64,000 bases of DNA from Rhizosaccharibacter radicis (GTDB lineage: Bacteria > Pseudomonadota > Alphaproteobacteria > Acetobacterales > Acetobacteraceae), in the NCBI GenBank assembly GCA_024508355.1, contig JAMZEJ010000001.1:62001-126000 (forward strand). The letters are read 5' to 3'. The notes under the pieces were generated by a model. It was not told where the DNA came from and ran no database searches. It saw only the letters and a list, made by a program, of their open reading frames with translations. Below are positions 17,548-27,675 of the stretch, in pieces (within the stretch, counting starts at the first letter, position 1; each line of letters opens with the position of its first letter). The translations under genes were made by a program, and so were the position numbers.

Positions 17548-17684
17548 GATCCATTACATGTGAACACGTATGCATGTGCATGTGGATCGGGCGCCGCTCC
17601 GCCAGCCTTTTCCGTCATCCGATCCCGATGATCGCGCCGCCTTCCGCGTTTCCGATGTGCCGGCGGCGGCCGCCCCGATCGGCC

Positions 17685-19166
17685 TCAGGCCGGCCCGGCG
17701 GGTGGCGCCGTGGCCACGCCGCGCCCGAGGCGGAAATTCTCCTCGATCTGTTCGAGGCTGTAGCCGCGCGTTTCCGGCACGAAGCGCACGGCGAAGCCCA
17801 CGCCCAGCACGCTGAACGCCGCGAACAGTCCGAACGTGCCGGCACTCCCGAGCGCTGCGCTCACGCTGGGGAACAGCAGGCCCACGGCGAAATTCACCAG
17901 CCACAAGCAGAGCGCGGCGATGCCGTTGCCGATGCCGCGGATGCGCAGCGGGAAGATCTCCGCCAGGATCACCCATGCCACCGGCGCCACGAACCCCTGC
18001 ATGAACAGAAGAAACAGCATGGTCGCCGCGAGGATGGCGACCCCGCGGAAGGGGGACGCGGCGAACAACAGCGACACCAGGGCCGCGAAGGCGAGCGCGC
18101 TCGCGGTGCCGGTCAGGCCGGCGGTCAGCATGAAGCGTCGCCCGGTGCGCGTCAGGATCCACAGCCCCAGCAGGGTGGCGGCCACCGAGGCGACGCCGTT
18201 GCCGATGTTGGCCAGCAGCGCCTGCCGCTCGGTGAAGCCCGCGCCGGTCAGCAGCTGGGTGCCGTAGTACATCACCGAGCTGACCCCGGTGGCCTGCATG
18301 GAACAGGCGACCCCGATGCCGATCAGGAAGATGCGGCGTATCCAGGGCGCGCGCAGGTCGGCCAGCAGGTCGCGCGGCGCGGCGCGCAGGGTGTCGAGCT
18401 GCTCCTGTTCCGCCAGATGCTCCACCTCGTGCAGCTCCGCGTCCAGCCGCCCGGCGGCGCGCATCCGGGCCAGCACCTCCCGGGCTTCCTCGCGCCGCCC
18501 GTGCGCCATCAGCCAGCGGGGGCTTTCGGGCATCGCCAGCATGCCGAGCCAGAGCGCCGCCGCCGGCACGACGGACACCACCAGCATCCAGCGCCAGATC
18601 CCCGGCTCGTGCCCCCAGCGATGCGCGAGAACCGCGTTGCAGCAGAAGGCCAGGAGCTGTCCGCCCACGATCATCAGCTCGTTGAACGTGACCACCCGTC
18701 CGCGCACCGAGGCGGGTGCGATCTCGGCCAGATAGGTCGGCACCAGCACCGAGGCGCCCCCCACGGCCACCCCCAGCACCAGCCGCGCCAGCACCAGCCC
18801 GCGGAAACCCGGCGCCTGGCTGGCGGCGAGCGCGCCCACGAAGAACAGCATCGCCAGGCACAGCAGCCCCCGCCGCCGCCCGATCCGGTCCGAGACTTGG
18901 CCGCCCGACACCGCGCCCAGCGCCGCGCCGACCAGCAGGGAGCTGATCACCATCCCTTCCCGCAGCGGCCCCAGATGCAGATCCAGCCGGATATAGAGCA
19001 GCGCACCGTTGATCACCCCGGTGTCGTAGCCGAACAGCAGCCCTCCCAGGGTGCAGGTCGCGGTGATCATGCCCAACACCCGGTTCGGGAAGGTGCCGTC
19101 CACCGTGCGTTCGGCCTGTGCTTCCGAGGCTCCGGACCGAACCGATTCTTTCGCGGTCGCTGTCAT
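17685..19166 (-). CDS. MFS sugar porter
   Basis: A 493-residue, 12-helix transporter of the sugar porter family, probably a sugar or polyol:H+ symporter in the inner membrane. Family marks are seen in order: GYDTGVINGALLYI in helix 1, DRIGRRRG between helices 2 and 3, PESPRWLMAHGR before the central loop, and PETRGYSLEQIEENF at the C-terminus. The ATG at 19166 (MTATAKESVRSG) is preferred over one 48 bp upstream. A LacI-operator-like sequence lies about 125 bp upstream. Members of this family carry inositol, xylose, galactose or arabinose; the nearby inositol genes make myo-inositol plausible, but this is not shown by the sequence. Confidence 0.9.
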   Translation of the reverse strand: MTATAKESVRSGASEAQAERTVDGTFPNRVLGMITATCTLGGLLFGYDTGVINGALLYIRLDLHLGPLREGMVISSLLVGAALGAVSGGQVSDRIGRRRGLLCLAMLFFVGALAASQAPGFRGLVLARLVLGVAVGGASVLVPTYLAEIAPASVRGRVVTFNELMIVGGQLLAFCCNAVLAHRWGHEPGIWRWMLVVSVVPAAALWLGMLAMPESPRWLMAHGRREEAREVLARMRAAGRLDAELHEVEHLAEQEQLDTLRAAPRDLLADLRAPWIRRIFLIGIGVACSMQATGVSSVMYYGTQLLTGAGFTERQALLANIGNGVASVAATLLGLWILTRTGRRFMLTAGLTGTASALAFAALVSLLFAASPFRGVAILAATMLFLLFMQGFVAPVAWVILAEIFPLRIRGIGNGIAALCLWLVNFAVGLLFPSVSAALGSAGTFGLFAAFSVLGVGFAVRFVPETRGYSLEQIEENFRLGRGVATAPPAGPA

Positions 19167-19289
19167 GGAGCTGCTTCCGATCCCGATGATGGTGGCCCGA
19201 CAGCGCGCGGGCATCCCGCCGCCGGCCGCGCCGGGCGATCTTGGGCCACATCATAGCAGGCAGCCCGCGCCCCAGCGAACGCGCGCCCG

Positions 19290-19303
19290 CGAAAGCGCTT
19301 CCA
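19290..19303. promoter_or_regulatory. LacI-type operator-like site
   Basis: CGAAAGCGCTTCCA resembles the LacI/GalR consensus TGNAANCGNTTNCA and holds the palindrome AAGCGCTT. It lies upstream of the minus-strand sugar porter. No LacI-type gene is in the window, so the factor would be encoded elsewhere. The rest of the gap 19167-19515 shows nothing. Confidence 0.35.
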
Positions 19304-19515
19304 CGAACCCACCGCCGGGAACGGCCGACGCTGGCGGCCACGAGAAGCCGGCAGGCACCGGAGCCGGTCGCGGACGACCGCCGCACGGCCGGGCACCGAC
19401 GTCACCGGGGCATGATGCAGATCCCCCACCGGCCGCCGCGGACCCTGGGCCGGACAGGCGGGCCCGAAGCCGGGAGCCTCCGGTGAAGCCGCCCCCACGG
19501 GCTCCGGACCGCTGC

Positions 19516-20421
19516 CTAGCCTTCGCGCAGCATGTCGATGAATGCGCGCAGGGGTGCCGGGACCTGCCGACGACCCGGGTAGTACAGATGGAAACGCGGC
19601 CTGGGCGGGCACCAGGACTCCAGCACCCGGATCAAGGTTCCGGCCGCGACATGTTCCGCGACGAGCTCCTCGAACAGGAAGGCCAGGCCCACGCCATCCA
19701 GTGCGGCCCGGATCATCAGCGCGGTATCGTCCACCACCAGCGGCCCTTCGACACCGAACTCCAGGGTTTCGCCCTCGCGCTCGAACTCCCACGCATAGCG
19801 CGAGCCGCTCGGAAAGCGGCGCACGATGCAGCGATGCTCGCGCAGATCGGCCGGCTCGCGCGGAACCGCACGGCCGGCGAAGTAGGCGGGAGCGGCGACC
19901 ACCGCGAAGCGGCGCGGCGCGCCGATCGGCAGGGACACCATGCCCGGCGACAGCCGGCGGTCCCGGCGGATCCCGGCGTCGAAGCCGTCGGCCACGATGT
20001 CCACCAGGCCGTCGAAGGTCACGACCTCGAGCGTGATGGCGGGATAGCGGGACAGAAAGCGTCCCACCATCGGCGCGATGATCAGGTCGTTGGCGATGCG
20101 CGGCACGTTCAGGCGCAGCGATCCCGACGGGACGAGCGCGGACGCCCTCGCCGCCTCGAACGCGCCGGACAGCTCGTCGAGCGCCGGCCCGACCCGCCGG
20201 AGCAGGGCCGCCCCGGCTTCGGTCAGGCGGACGCTGCGGCTGGTGCGGTGGAACAGCCGCACGTCGAGGCACTGCTCCAGGTCGCGGACGACGTGGCTGA
20301 AGGCCGACGGGTCGACGCCGCGCCCGATCGCGGCCTGGCGGAAGCTGCCATGCCGCGCGACCGCCACGAACGCCCGCAGCGACGACAGGCTCGGCTCGGC
20401 CAAGGATGAGCAGGATCTCAT
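19516..20421 (-). CDS. LysR-family transcriptional regulator
   Basis: A 301-residue regulator. The N-terminal HTH is clear (LSSLRAFVAVARHGSFRQAAIGRGVDPSAFSHVVRDLEQCLDVRLFHRTSRSVRLTEAG without gaps, residues about 12-70), followed by a periplasmic-binding-like effector domain (SLRLNVPRIANDLIIAPMVGRFL onward). The start ATG at 20421 gives a standard length. It is divergent from the Gal80-like oxidoreductase gene at 20520, with a 98-bp shared promoter region, so it probably controls that gene and itself. Confidence 0.9.
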   Translation of the reverse strand: MRSCSSLAEPSLSSLRAFVAVARHGSFRQAAIGRGVDPSAFSHVVRDLEQCLDVRLFHRTSRSVRLTEAGAALLRRVGPALDELSGAFEAARASALVPSGSLRLNVPRIANDLIIAPMVGRFLSRYPAITLEVVTFDGLVDIVADGFDAGIRRDRRLSPGMVSLPIGAPRRFAVVAAPAYFAGRAVPREPADLREHRCIVRRFPSGSRYAWEFEREGETLEFGVEGPLVVDDTALMIRAALDGVGLAFLFEELVAEHVAAGTLIRVLESWCPPRPRFHLYYPGRRQVPAPLRAFIDMLREG

Positions 20422-20519
20422 GCATCCATTGAGCCGAAGGACTTTCTTCTCAGCAAGCGATCCTGGTCCCAGTTCCTGCCACGAGCGCACGGACGCATCG
20501 GCATCGTGGGAGAACAAGG

Positions 20520-21611
20520 ATGGCCAGAACTCTTCGCGTGGGTTTGATCGGAGCGAACCCGCACGGCGGCTGGGCCCGGGAGTCGCATATTCCAGCCCTG
20601 TCCGCCCTGCCCGGGCTGGAGCTCGCCGCGGTGGCGGGCCGCAATCAGGGGGTGGCCGACGAAGCGGCACGGGCGTTCGGGGTCCCGAAGGCCTATGGGG
20701 ACGTGGGAGCGCTGTGCCGCGATCCAGACATCGACGTGATCACGATCGCCGCGACGCTGCCGTCGCACCGGGAGCTGCTGCTGCCGGCGCTGCGATCCGG
20801 CAAGCATGTGTATTGCGAATATCCGCTCGGGCTCGATGCCGCCGAAAGCGGATCGTTGGCGGCCGAAACGCGGACGGCCGGCGTGACCGCGGCGATCGGG
20901 CTGCAGGCCCGGGCGAACCCCGCGGCGCGCAAGGCGGCGGAGCTGCTGGCGTCCGGCGCGATCGGGCGGGTGCTGGCGGCGCGCATCCTGTCCACCACGG
21001 CCGGGTTCGGGCCGCTCGTGGCGCCCCCCTTCGCCTACACGGAGGATCCGGAGAAAGGCGTGACCGTGGTCAGCATCCAGGCGGCACACACGATCGATCT
21101 GGCGCTAGCACTTCTGGGCGGCCTCGAAAGCTTCGATGCCCTGGCGAGCAGGCAGTTTCCCGAGATCCGCATCGGCGACGGTGCGCCTCAGGCTCGCAAG
21201 ACCCATGACCATCTCCTGCTGCAAGGCCGCGTGGCCGGCGGCGGCGCGCTGACGATCGAGGTGGCCGGCGGCTGGCCGGCGGACGCAACGCCGTTCCGGT
21301 TCGAGATCTCCGGCGACTCCGGGCGGCTGAGCCTGGAAGGGGGCGCCGCGCGAGGCTTCCAGTCCGGACGGCTGCGCTTGTTCCTGAACGGAGCCGAACA
21401 GGCGGTGGAGGAAGGCGAGCTGGCCGACCTGCCGGATGCGGCGCTGAACGTGGCCGGCACCTATGCCGCGCTACGCGACAGCATCAACGGGGGCGTCCCG
21501 GCGGTGCCCGGCTTCGACCATGCCGTTCGGCTGGCGCGGCTGATCGAGGATGCGGTGGCCGCGTCGCGCACCGGGCGGCGGGCGACCGGCGGCGACTGGC
21601 CGGTGGCGTGA
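20520..21611 (+). CDS. Gal80-like Gfo/Idh/MocA family protein
   Basis: A 363-residue protein with an N-terminal Rossmann domain (VGLIGANPHGGWARESHIPAL, residues 5-26) and the MocA C-terminal alpha/beta domain. Most members have the motif EKP with the catalytic Lys; here the corresponding place reads CEYPLG, so Lys is replaced by Tyr. This is the pattern of the Gal80-like branch, some of which are sugar-sensing regulators and not enzymes. NAD(P) binding is likely; catalysis is doubtful. It is divergent from a LysR gene. Confidence 0.8.
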   Translation: MARTLRVGLIGANPHGGWARESHIPALSALPGLELAAVAGRNQGVADEAARAFGVPKAYGDVGALCRDPDIDVITIAATLPSHRELLLPALRSGKHVYCEYPLGLDAAESGSLAAETRTAGVTAAIGLQARANPAARKAAELLASGAIGRVLAARILSTTAGFGPLVAPPFAYTEDPEKGVTVVSIQAAHTIDLALALLGGLESFDALASRQFPEIRIGDGAPQARKTHDHLLLQGRVAGGGALTIEVAGGWPADATPFRFEISGDSGRLSLEGGAARGFQSGRLRLFLNGAEQAVEEGELADLPDAALNVAGTYAALRDSINGGVPAVPGFDHAVRLARLIEDAVAASRTGRRATGGDWPVA

Positions 21612-22059
21612 CGGCGGCCGCGATCAATCTGGGTCCGCAACCCGGAAGTCCCGTTTCCTGATCCTGCCCGCGGGATGATCCCGGCGAAGGCGGCGCGATG
21701 CGGAACGGCCGGACCGGCCGGACCGGCACCTCGCGCGGAGCGGCGTCCCCGTTCCTCCCGGACGCCGCCAGGCGATCCGGGCGGCCCGCCAGGACATGGT
21801 CGCCACCGCATGGTGGAGCGGCACGCGGGCCATCCGGGCCGCGTCGAACTGCCATGGACGGCTGTCCGGGGCGGAAGCGCGGCGGTCGCGCGCACCGTCC
21901 ACCGGGTCGGTCGCGGCGGAGCGGCCGGGAAACCTCCGTCGCGCTCCGCCGCCGACGGCGGACGATCACCGGAGCCGCGATCCTGAACGGCGGCGGCGGC
22001 GACATCCCCGCCGTCGTTCGAGGGGCGCCGTGTCCGGCACCCCTGGCACGGCTTTTCTT
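21612..22059. other. Gap between convergent genes
   Basis: No gene is supported in these 448 bp. The Gal80-like gene ends on the left and iolA ends on the right. Open frames are Arg/Ala-rich shadows without binding sites; no obvious hairpin with a T-run. Confidence 0.5.
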
Positions 22060-23556
<1,497 letters not shown>

Positions 23557-23602
23557 GATGCGGTTCCGTCCGGTGGGCGTGGAGAAGAAAGGAGATGGCA
23601 AC

Positions 23603-24763
23603 TCAAAGGTCGAACACGCGGCGATACAGCGCGGCGATCTCGGACGCGTCCGGCACGCGCGGATTGTTGCCGGGCGATCCCGACGCCAGCGCCTGTTCCG
23701 CCATCACCGGCAACGCCGCCTCCCAGCGCGCGGGCTCGATGCCGAAGCGCCGGGGCGACGGCACCTCCAGCTCGGCCGCGCGGGCGCGCAGGGCGTCCAC
23801 CAGCGCGGCGCTCGCCTCGTCGTCCGGCGTTCCGGGCGCAACGACCCCCATGGCGCGGGCGCAGTCGGCATAACGGCCGGTGGCGGCCGGCACCGACCAG
23901 GCGGTGATCTCGGCCAGCAGCATGGCGTTGGACAGACCGTGCGCCACATGGAAATGCGCGCCGATCGGCCGGCTCATCCCGTGCACCAGGGCGACCGAGC
24001 TGTTGGAGAACGCCATGCCGGCCTGCAGCGCGCCCAGCATCATCGCCTCGCGCGCGGCGCGGTCGTCCGGCTCGAAACAAACACGCGGCAGGTTCGGCCA
24101 GATCGCCCGCATGGCGCCGAGCGCCAGCGTGTCAGTGAAGGGGCTGGCCTGACGCGACACATAGGCCTCGATGGCGTGGGTCAACGCATCCAGCCCGGTA
24201 TCGGCGGTCAGGCGGAACGGCTTGCGCAGCGTCAGCTCGAAATCGACGATGGCGATGCGCGGCAGGAACGCCTGGCCGGCGCACAGCATCTTCTCCTGCG
24301 TGTCCTCGTCCGTGATCACCGTGACCCGGGTGGCTTCCGACCCGGTGCCGGCGGTGGTGGGGATCGCCACGATCGGCAGCCCCGGCTCGTCCTGCAGGTG
24401 GGGCACCTTGAGCGCCCTCGGCGTCGTGTCGTGCCGGGCGAGCACGGCGATCATCTTGGCGCTGTCGATCGGGCTGCCGCCGCCCAGGCCGATCACGCAG
24501 TCATGCCGACCTCCGCGCAGGGTTTCCAGACCCGCGAGCACGGAAGCCACGGTCGGATCCGGCACCACGCCGTCGAACACGCGCGCCTGGATCCCGGCCT
24601 CGTGCAGCACCCGTTGCAGGCGCTCCAGCATGCCGCCCGTGGCCATGAAGCGGTCGGTCACCACCAGCGGCGAGGACAGGCCCGCCTGCCGCAGGGCGTC
24701 CGGCAGGGCGCCCAGCGCACCGGCGCCGATTCTCAGGATCGCCGGCAGGGAGATGCTTTTCAT
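23603..24763 (-). CDS. Iron-containing alcohol dehydrogenase
   Basis: A 386-residue group III (iron-dependent) alcohol dehydrogenase. The NAD(P) motif [10 protein letters not shown] is near residue 95; metal ligands are visible as Asp and His in [13 protein letters not shown] and the two His in [21 protein letters not shown]. The protein probably reduces an aldehyde or oxidises an alcohol in the cytoplasm. It precedes iolA in a two-gene unit and is divergent from a LysR gene. Iron alcohol dehydrogenases are not a standard part of the inositol pathway; malonate semialdehyde, which iolA also uses, is a possible substrate (inference). Ribosome binding site GGAGG upstream of the ATG. Confidence 0.9.
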   Translation of the reverse strand: MKSISLPAILRIGAGALGALPDALRQAGLSSPLVVTDRFMATGGMLERLQRVLHEAGIQARVFDGVVPDPTVASVLAGLETLRGGRHDCVIGLGGGSPIDSAKMIAVLARHDTTPRALKVPHLQDEPGLPIVAIPTTAGTGSEATRVTVITDEDTQEKMLCAGQAFLPRIAIVDFELTLRKPFRLTADTGLDALTHAIEAYVSRQASPFTDTLALGAMRAIWPNLPRVCFEPDDRAAREAMMLGALQAGMAFSNSSVALVHGMSRPIGAHFHVAHGLSNAMLLAEITAWSVPAATGRYADCARAMGVVAPGTPDDEASAALVDALRARAAELEVPSPRRFGIEPARWEAALPVMAEQALASGSPGNNPRVPDASEIAALYRRVFDL

Positions 24764-24903
24764 GAACGATATCCTCCGTGGCGGAGGACGCTAGGCCGAT
24801 CGGGCTGCCGAAAGAATACGGAGATACCGCCCAGGTCCTGTGCGAAAACGCACGGAGAAACGCGGTGCCCGCCAACGCCGCGAGGGAGGATGCCGTGCAC
24901 GGG

Positions 24904-25797
24904 ATGGACTGGAGCCACCTGCAGTTCTTCGCCGAGGTCGCCCGTACCGGCACCCTGTCGGAAGCGGCGCGGCGGCTGCGCGCGGACCACGCCACGGTGG
25001 GCCGGCGCATCGACGCGCTGGAACAACAGCTCGGCGTCAAGCTGTTCGAGCGGCAGCCGCGCGGCTACGGCCTCACCCGCCACGGAGAAAGGCTGCTGGC
25101 GGTGGCGGACGCGATGGCGCGCGAGGCCGCCCGCGCCGACGAGGCGTTCGGCGGCGCCGGCGGTCCGGGGCTGCGCGGCGTGGTGCGGCTCAGCACGCTG
25201 GAAGGGTTCGGCAACTTCTTCCTGGTGCCGCGTCTGGAGCCGCTGATCGGGGCCAACCCGGCGCTGGAGATCGAATGGCTCACCATCCAGCAGATCGTCG
25301 CCCTGTCGCGCCGCGAGGCCGACATCGCGGTGACGCTGCTGCCGCCACCCTCCGGACGCTACCAGAGCGAGCGCCTCACCGACTACCGGCTGATGGTGTA
25401 CGGCGCGCGCCGCTACCTGGACGCCCATGCGCCGATCCGTGGGGTGGAGGACCTGCGCCACCACCGCTTCAGCGGCTATATCGACGACCTCGTGTTCACC
25501 CGCGGGCTGGACTATCTGGACGAGCTGGCGGGCGGCACCATCCGCGCCACGCTGCAGAACTCGAGCCTCGCGGCCCAGCTCTCGGCGACGCTGGCCGGGC
25601 TGTGCCTGTGCGTGCTGCCGCTCTATGTCGCGGCGTCGCATCCCGACCTGGTGCCGGTGCTGCCGGACAGGCTGTTCCTCACCCGCACCTACTGGATGAC
25701 GGTGGCGGGCGGGGTGGCCGACACCGCCCGCATCCGCCACGTGCGCGATTTCATCCGCGACACCGTGTCCGCCCACCGGCCGCTCTTCACCGGATGA
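24904..25797 (+). CDS. LysR-family transcriptional regulator
   Basis: A 297-residue regulator with an N-terminal HTH (MDWSHLQFFAEVARTGTLSE, then ALEQQLGVKLFERQPRGYGLTRHGE) and an effector-binding domain. The ATG at 24904 fits the family start; the frame continues upstream to 24778 but with unrelated residues, and an in-frame GTG is at 24895. It is divergent from the iron alcohol dehydrogenase-iolA pair and ends 25 bp before the convergent iolB, so it most likely controls the alcohol dehydrogenase and iolA genes. Confidence 0.88.
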   Translation: MDWSHLQFFAEVARTGTLSEAARRLRADHATVGRRIDALEQQLGVKLFERQPRGYGLTRHGERLLAVADAMAREAARADEAFGGAGGPGLRGVVRLSTLEGFGNFFLVPRLEPLIGANPALEIEWLTIQQIVALSRREADIAVTLLPPPSGRYQSERLTDYRLMVYGARRYLDAHAPIRGVEDLRHHRFSGYIDDLVFTRGLDYLDELAGGTIRATLQNSSLAAQLSATLAGLCLCVLPLYVAASHPDLVPVLPDRLFLTRTYWMTVAGGVADTARIRHVRDFIRDTVSAHRPLFTG

Positions 25798-25822
25798 CAT
25801 GGATCGCTCCCCGGCCGCCGGA

Positions 25823-26623
25823 TCAGTACGGCAGGTGGGCCTGGTCGGGATCCATGCTGAACCGCCATTGCCGCACGGGACCGGCCATCACGTTGAGGTA
25901 GTAGAGATCGAAGCCGTGCGGCGCGCCCACGGGGTGATAGCCCTTCGGCACCAGCACCACGTCGCGGTCGGCGATCGCCATCGCCTCGTCGAGCGATCCG
26001 TCCTTGGTGTAGACGCGCTGCAGGGCGAAGCCGGAGCCGCGCCGCAGGCGGTGGTAGTAGGTTTCCTCCAGATAAGTTTCCTGCGGGAAGTCGTCCGTGT
26101 CGTGCTTGTGCGGCGGATAGCTCGACCAATGGCCCCCGGGCGTGATCACCTCGACCACCAGCAGCGTTTCCGCGTCCGCGGTGTCCGGCAGGATGTTGCG
26201 CACGTGACGGGTATTGGTGCCGGTGCCGCGCACCAGCTCCCTCACGTCCGCCGGCGCGATCAGCCGGGCGGGGAAGCGTCCCTCCGCCGGCGAGGAGCAG
26301 ATCGCCAGCTCCAGCGGCCCCTGCGCTTCCACCGTCACCGGCACGCGCGGCGGCACGTAAACGGAATAAGGCGAACCCTCGAACGGCGAGTTCCGGCCGC
26401 CGATCACGCCGAAATCGGTGTCGCCCGCCACCACCCGCGCGGACCCGGTCACCAGCACGAGGCACAGCTCGTTGCGCTCGTCGGTGCGGTGCAGACGCCG
26501 CCCGGGTTCGAGATCGATCGCATCGAAGCCCACGAAACGCCAGCCGGCGCTGTCCGGGGTGATCCGCTGCACGACGCCGTCCGGGGCGCCGCTCCGCGGG
26601 CGAACGAGAAGGGGAGAGCTCAT
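25823..26623 (-). CDS. iolB: 5-deoxy-glucuronate isomerase
   Basis: Converts 5-deoxy-glucuronate to 2-deoxy-5-keto-gluconate in the myo-inositol pathway. The 266-residue product is a double cupin; the second cupin shows the metal-binding pattern SSYPPHKHDTDDFPQETYLEE (without the break), with further conserved FALQRVYT and GYHPVGAPHGFDLYYLNVMAG. The ATG overlaps the iolE stop by 4 bases (ATGA), so the two genes are translationally coupled. It is the last gene of the minus-strand unit iolC-iolD-iolE-iolB. Confidence 0.95.
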   Translation of the reverse strand: MSSPLLVRPRSGAPDGVVQRITPDSAGWRFVGFDAIDLEPGRRLHRTDERNELCLVLVTGSARVVAGDTDFGVIGGRNSPFEGSPYSVYVPPRVPVTVEAQGPLELAICSSPAEGRFPARLIAPADVRELVRGTGTNTRHVRNILPDTADAETLLVVEVITPGGHWSSYPPHKHDTDDFPQETYLEETYYHRLRRGSGFALQRVYTKDGSLDEAMAIADRDVVLVPKGYHPVGAPHGFDLYYLNVMAGPVRQWRFSMDPDQAHLPY

Positions 26624-27501
26624 CGCAGGCCGGCCTCCCCGAGGAAGCGCACCATGTTGCGGTGGCCCAGCGTGGCATAGTCGAGCGGGTTCGCCACCGC
26701 CGGATCCTGTTCGGCTTCCACCACCACCCAGCCCTCGTAGCCGGGCAGCGCGCGGAACACCGAGGCGAAGTCGATATGGCCGTCGCCAGGCACCGTGTAC
26801 ACGCCGTTCAGGACCGAGCGGAGGAAGCTCCAATCCTCCCGGTCGGCCTGCGCGCGCTTTTCCGGCCGGATGTCCTTGCCGTGCACGTGCGCGATGCGCT
26901 CGCGATGCCGCCGCGCCAGCGCGGCCGGATCGGCGCCTCCCCAGGTGGCGTGCCCGGTGTCGAGCAGCAGATGCACCGCAGGGCCGGTTTCGCGCATCAG
27001 CCGGTCGATCTCGGCCTCGGTCTGCACCACCGTGCCCATGTGGTGATGATAGGCGAGCGTCAGCCCTTCGGCGGCCAGCAGCTCCGCGAACGCCGTGAGG
27101 CGCGCGGCGAAGCGCGGCCATTCGGCATCCGGCAGCACCGGCCGGGTGGACAAGGGCGCGTCCATGGTGCCGTGGACCGTGTTGGAGCACTCGCAGGCGA
27201 TCAGCACCCGGCAGCCCATGCCCTTGAGCAGCCGGACGTGGTCGGCGGCATGGCGGAACTCCTCGGCGGCGTCGCGCTGCAGCAGCGCCGTGGAGTACCA
27301 GCCCGACACGAAATCGAGCTCGAACGGCTCCAGCGCCGCGCGCAGCGCGTCGGGCTCGGTCGGGAACTTGTTGCCCTTTTCCAGCCCGTCATAGCCGGCC
27401 TGTTTGGCTTCGCGCAGGCAGGTTTCCAGCGGCGTGTCGCCGCCGAGCGCCGGCATGTCGTCGTTGCTCCAGGTGATCGGGTTGATGCCGATGCGGATCA
27501 T
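26620..27501 (-). CDS. iolE: scyllo-inosose (2-keto-myo-inositol) dehydratase
   Basis: Second step of myo-inositol catabolism: dehydrates 2-keto-myo-inositol to the 3,5/4-trihydroxycyclohexadione derivative. The 293-residue product has the xylose-isomerase-like TIM-barrel fold with the IolE N-terminus IGINPITWSNDDMPALGG, the segment GYDGLEKGNKFP, metal-binding residues in YHHHMGTVVQ and LLLDTGHATWGG, and HVHGKDIRP. The ATG at 27501 starts exactly at this N-terminus; upstream in-frame ATGs add low-complexity sequence. It is coupled to iolB by a 4-base overlap and follows iolD by 174 bp. Confidence 0.95.
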   Translation of the reverse strand: MIRIGINPITWSNDDMPALGGDTPLETCLREAKQAGYDGLEKGNKFPTEPDALRAALEPFELDFVSGWYSTALLQRDAAEEFRHAADHVRLLKGMGCRVLIACECSNTVHGTMDAPLSTRPVLPDAEWPRFAARLTAFAELLAAEGLTLAYHHHMGTVVQTEAEIDRLMRETGPAVHLLLDTGHATWGGADPAALARRHRERIAHVHGKDIRPEKRAQADREDWSFLRSVLNGVYTVPGDGHIDFASVFRALPGYEGWVVVEAEQDPAVANPLDYATLGHRNMVRFLGEAGLR

Positions 27502-27675
27502 GAACGCCTTCCTTGCCCCCTTCGATGATGGCCAGCCGGCAGGAGCTTTTTCCGGAGCGGGACGGCCGTCCCCGCTTCTTGTTTCATCGCCGCGCGTGGC
27601 GGTCACGCCCCGCGCCGCCGGGATCGCGGATCGCGCCGGCCGGGCACGGTCCGTTTCCGCGACCGGTTTCCGCCC

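Noticed and set aside
24771..24789. Palindrome CCTCCG-TGG-CGGAGG between the iron ADH and LysR
   Set aside because: One arm is the Shine-Dalgarno of the alcohol dehydrogenase gene, so the symmetry may be coincidental; not listed as an operator.
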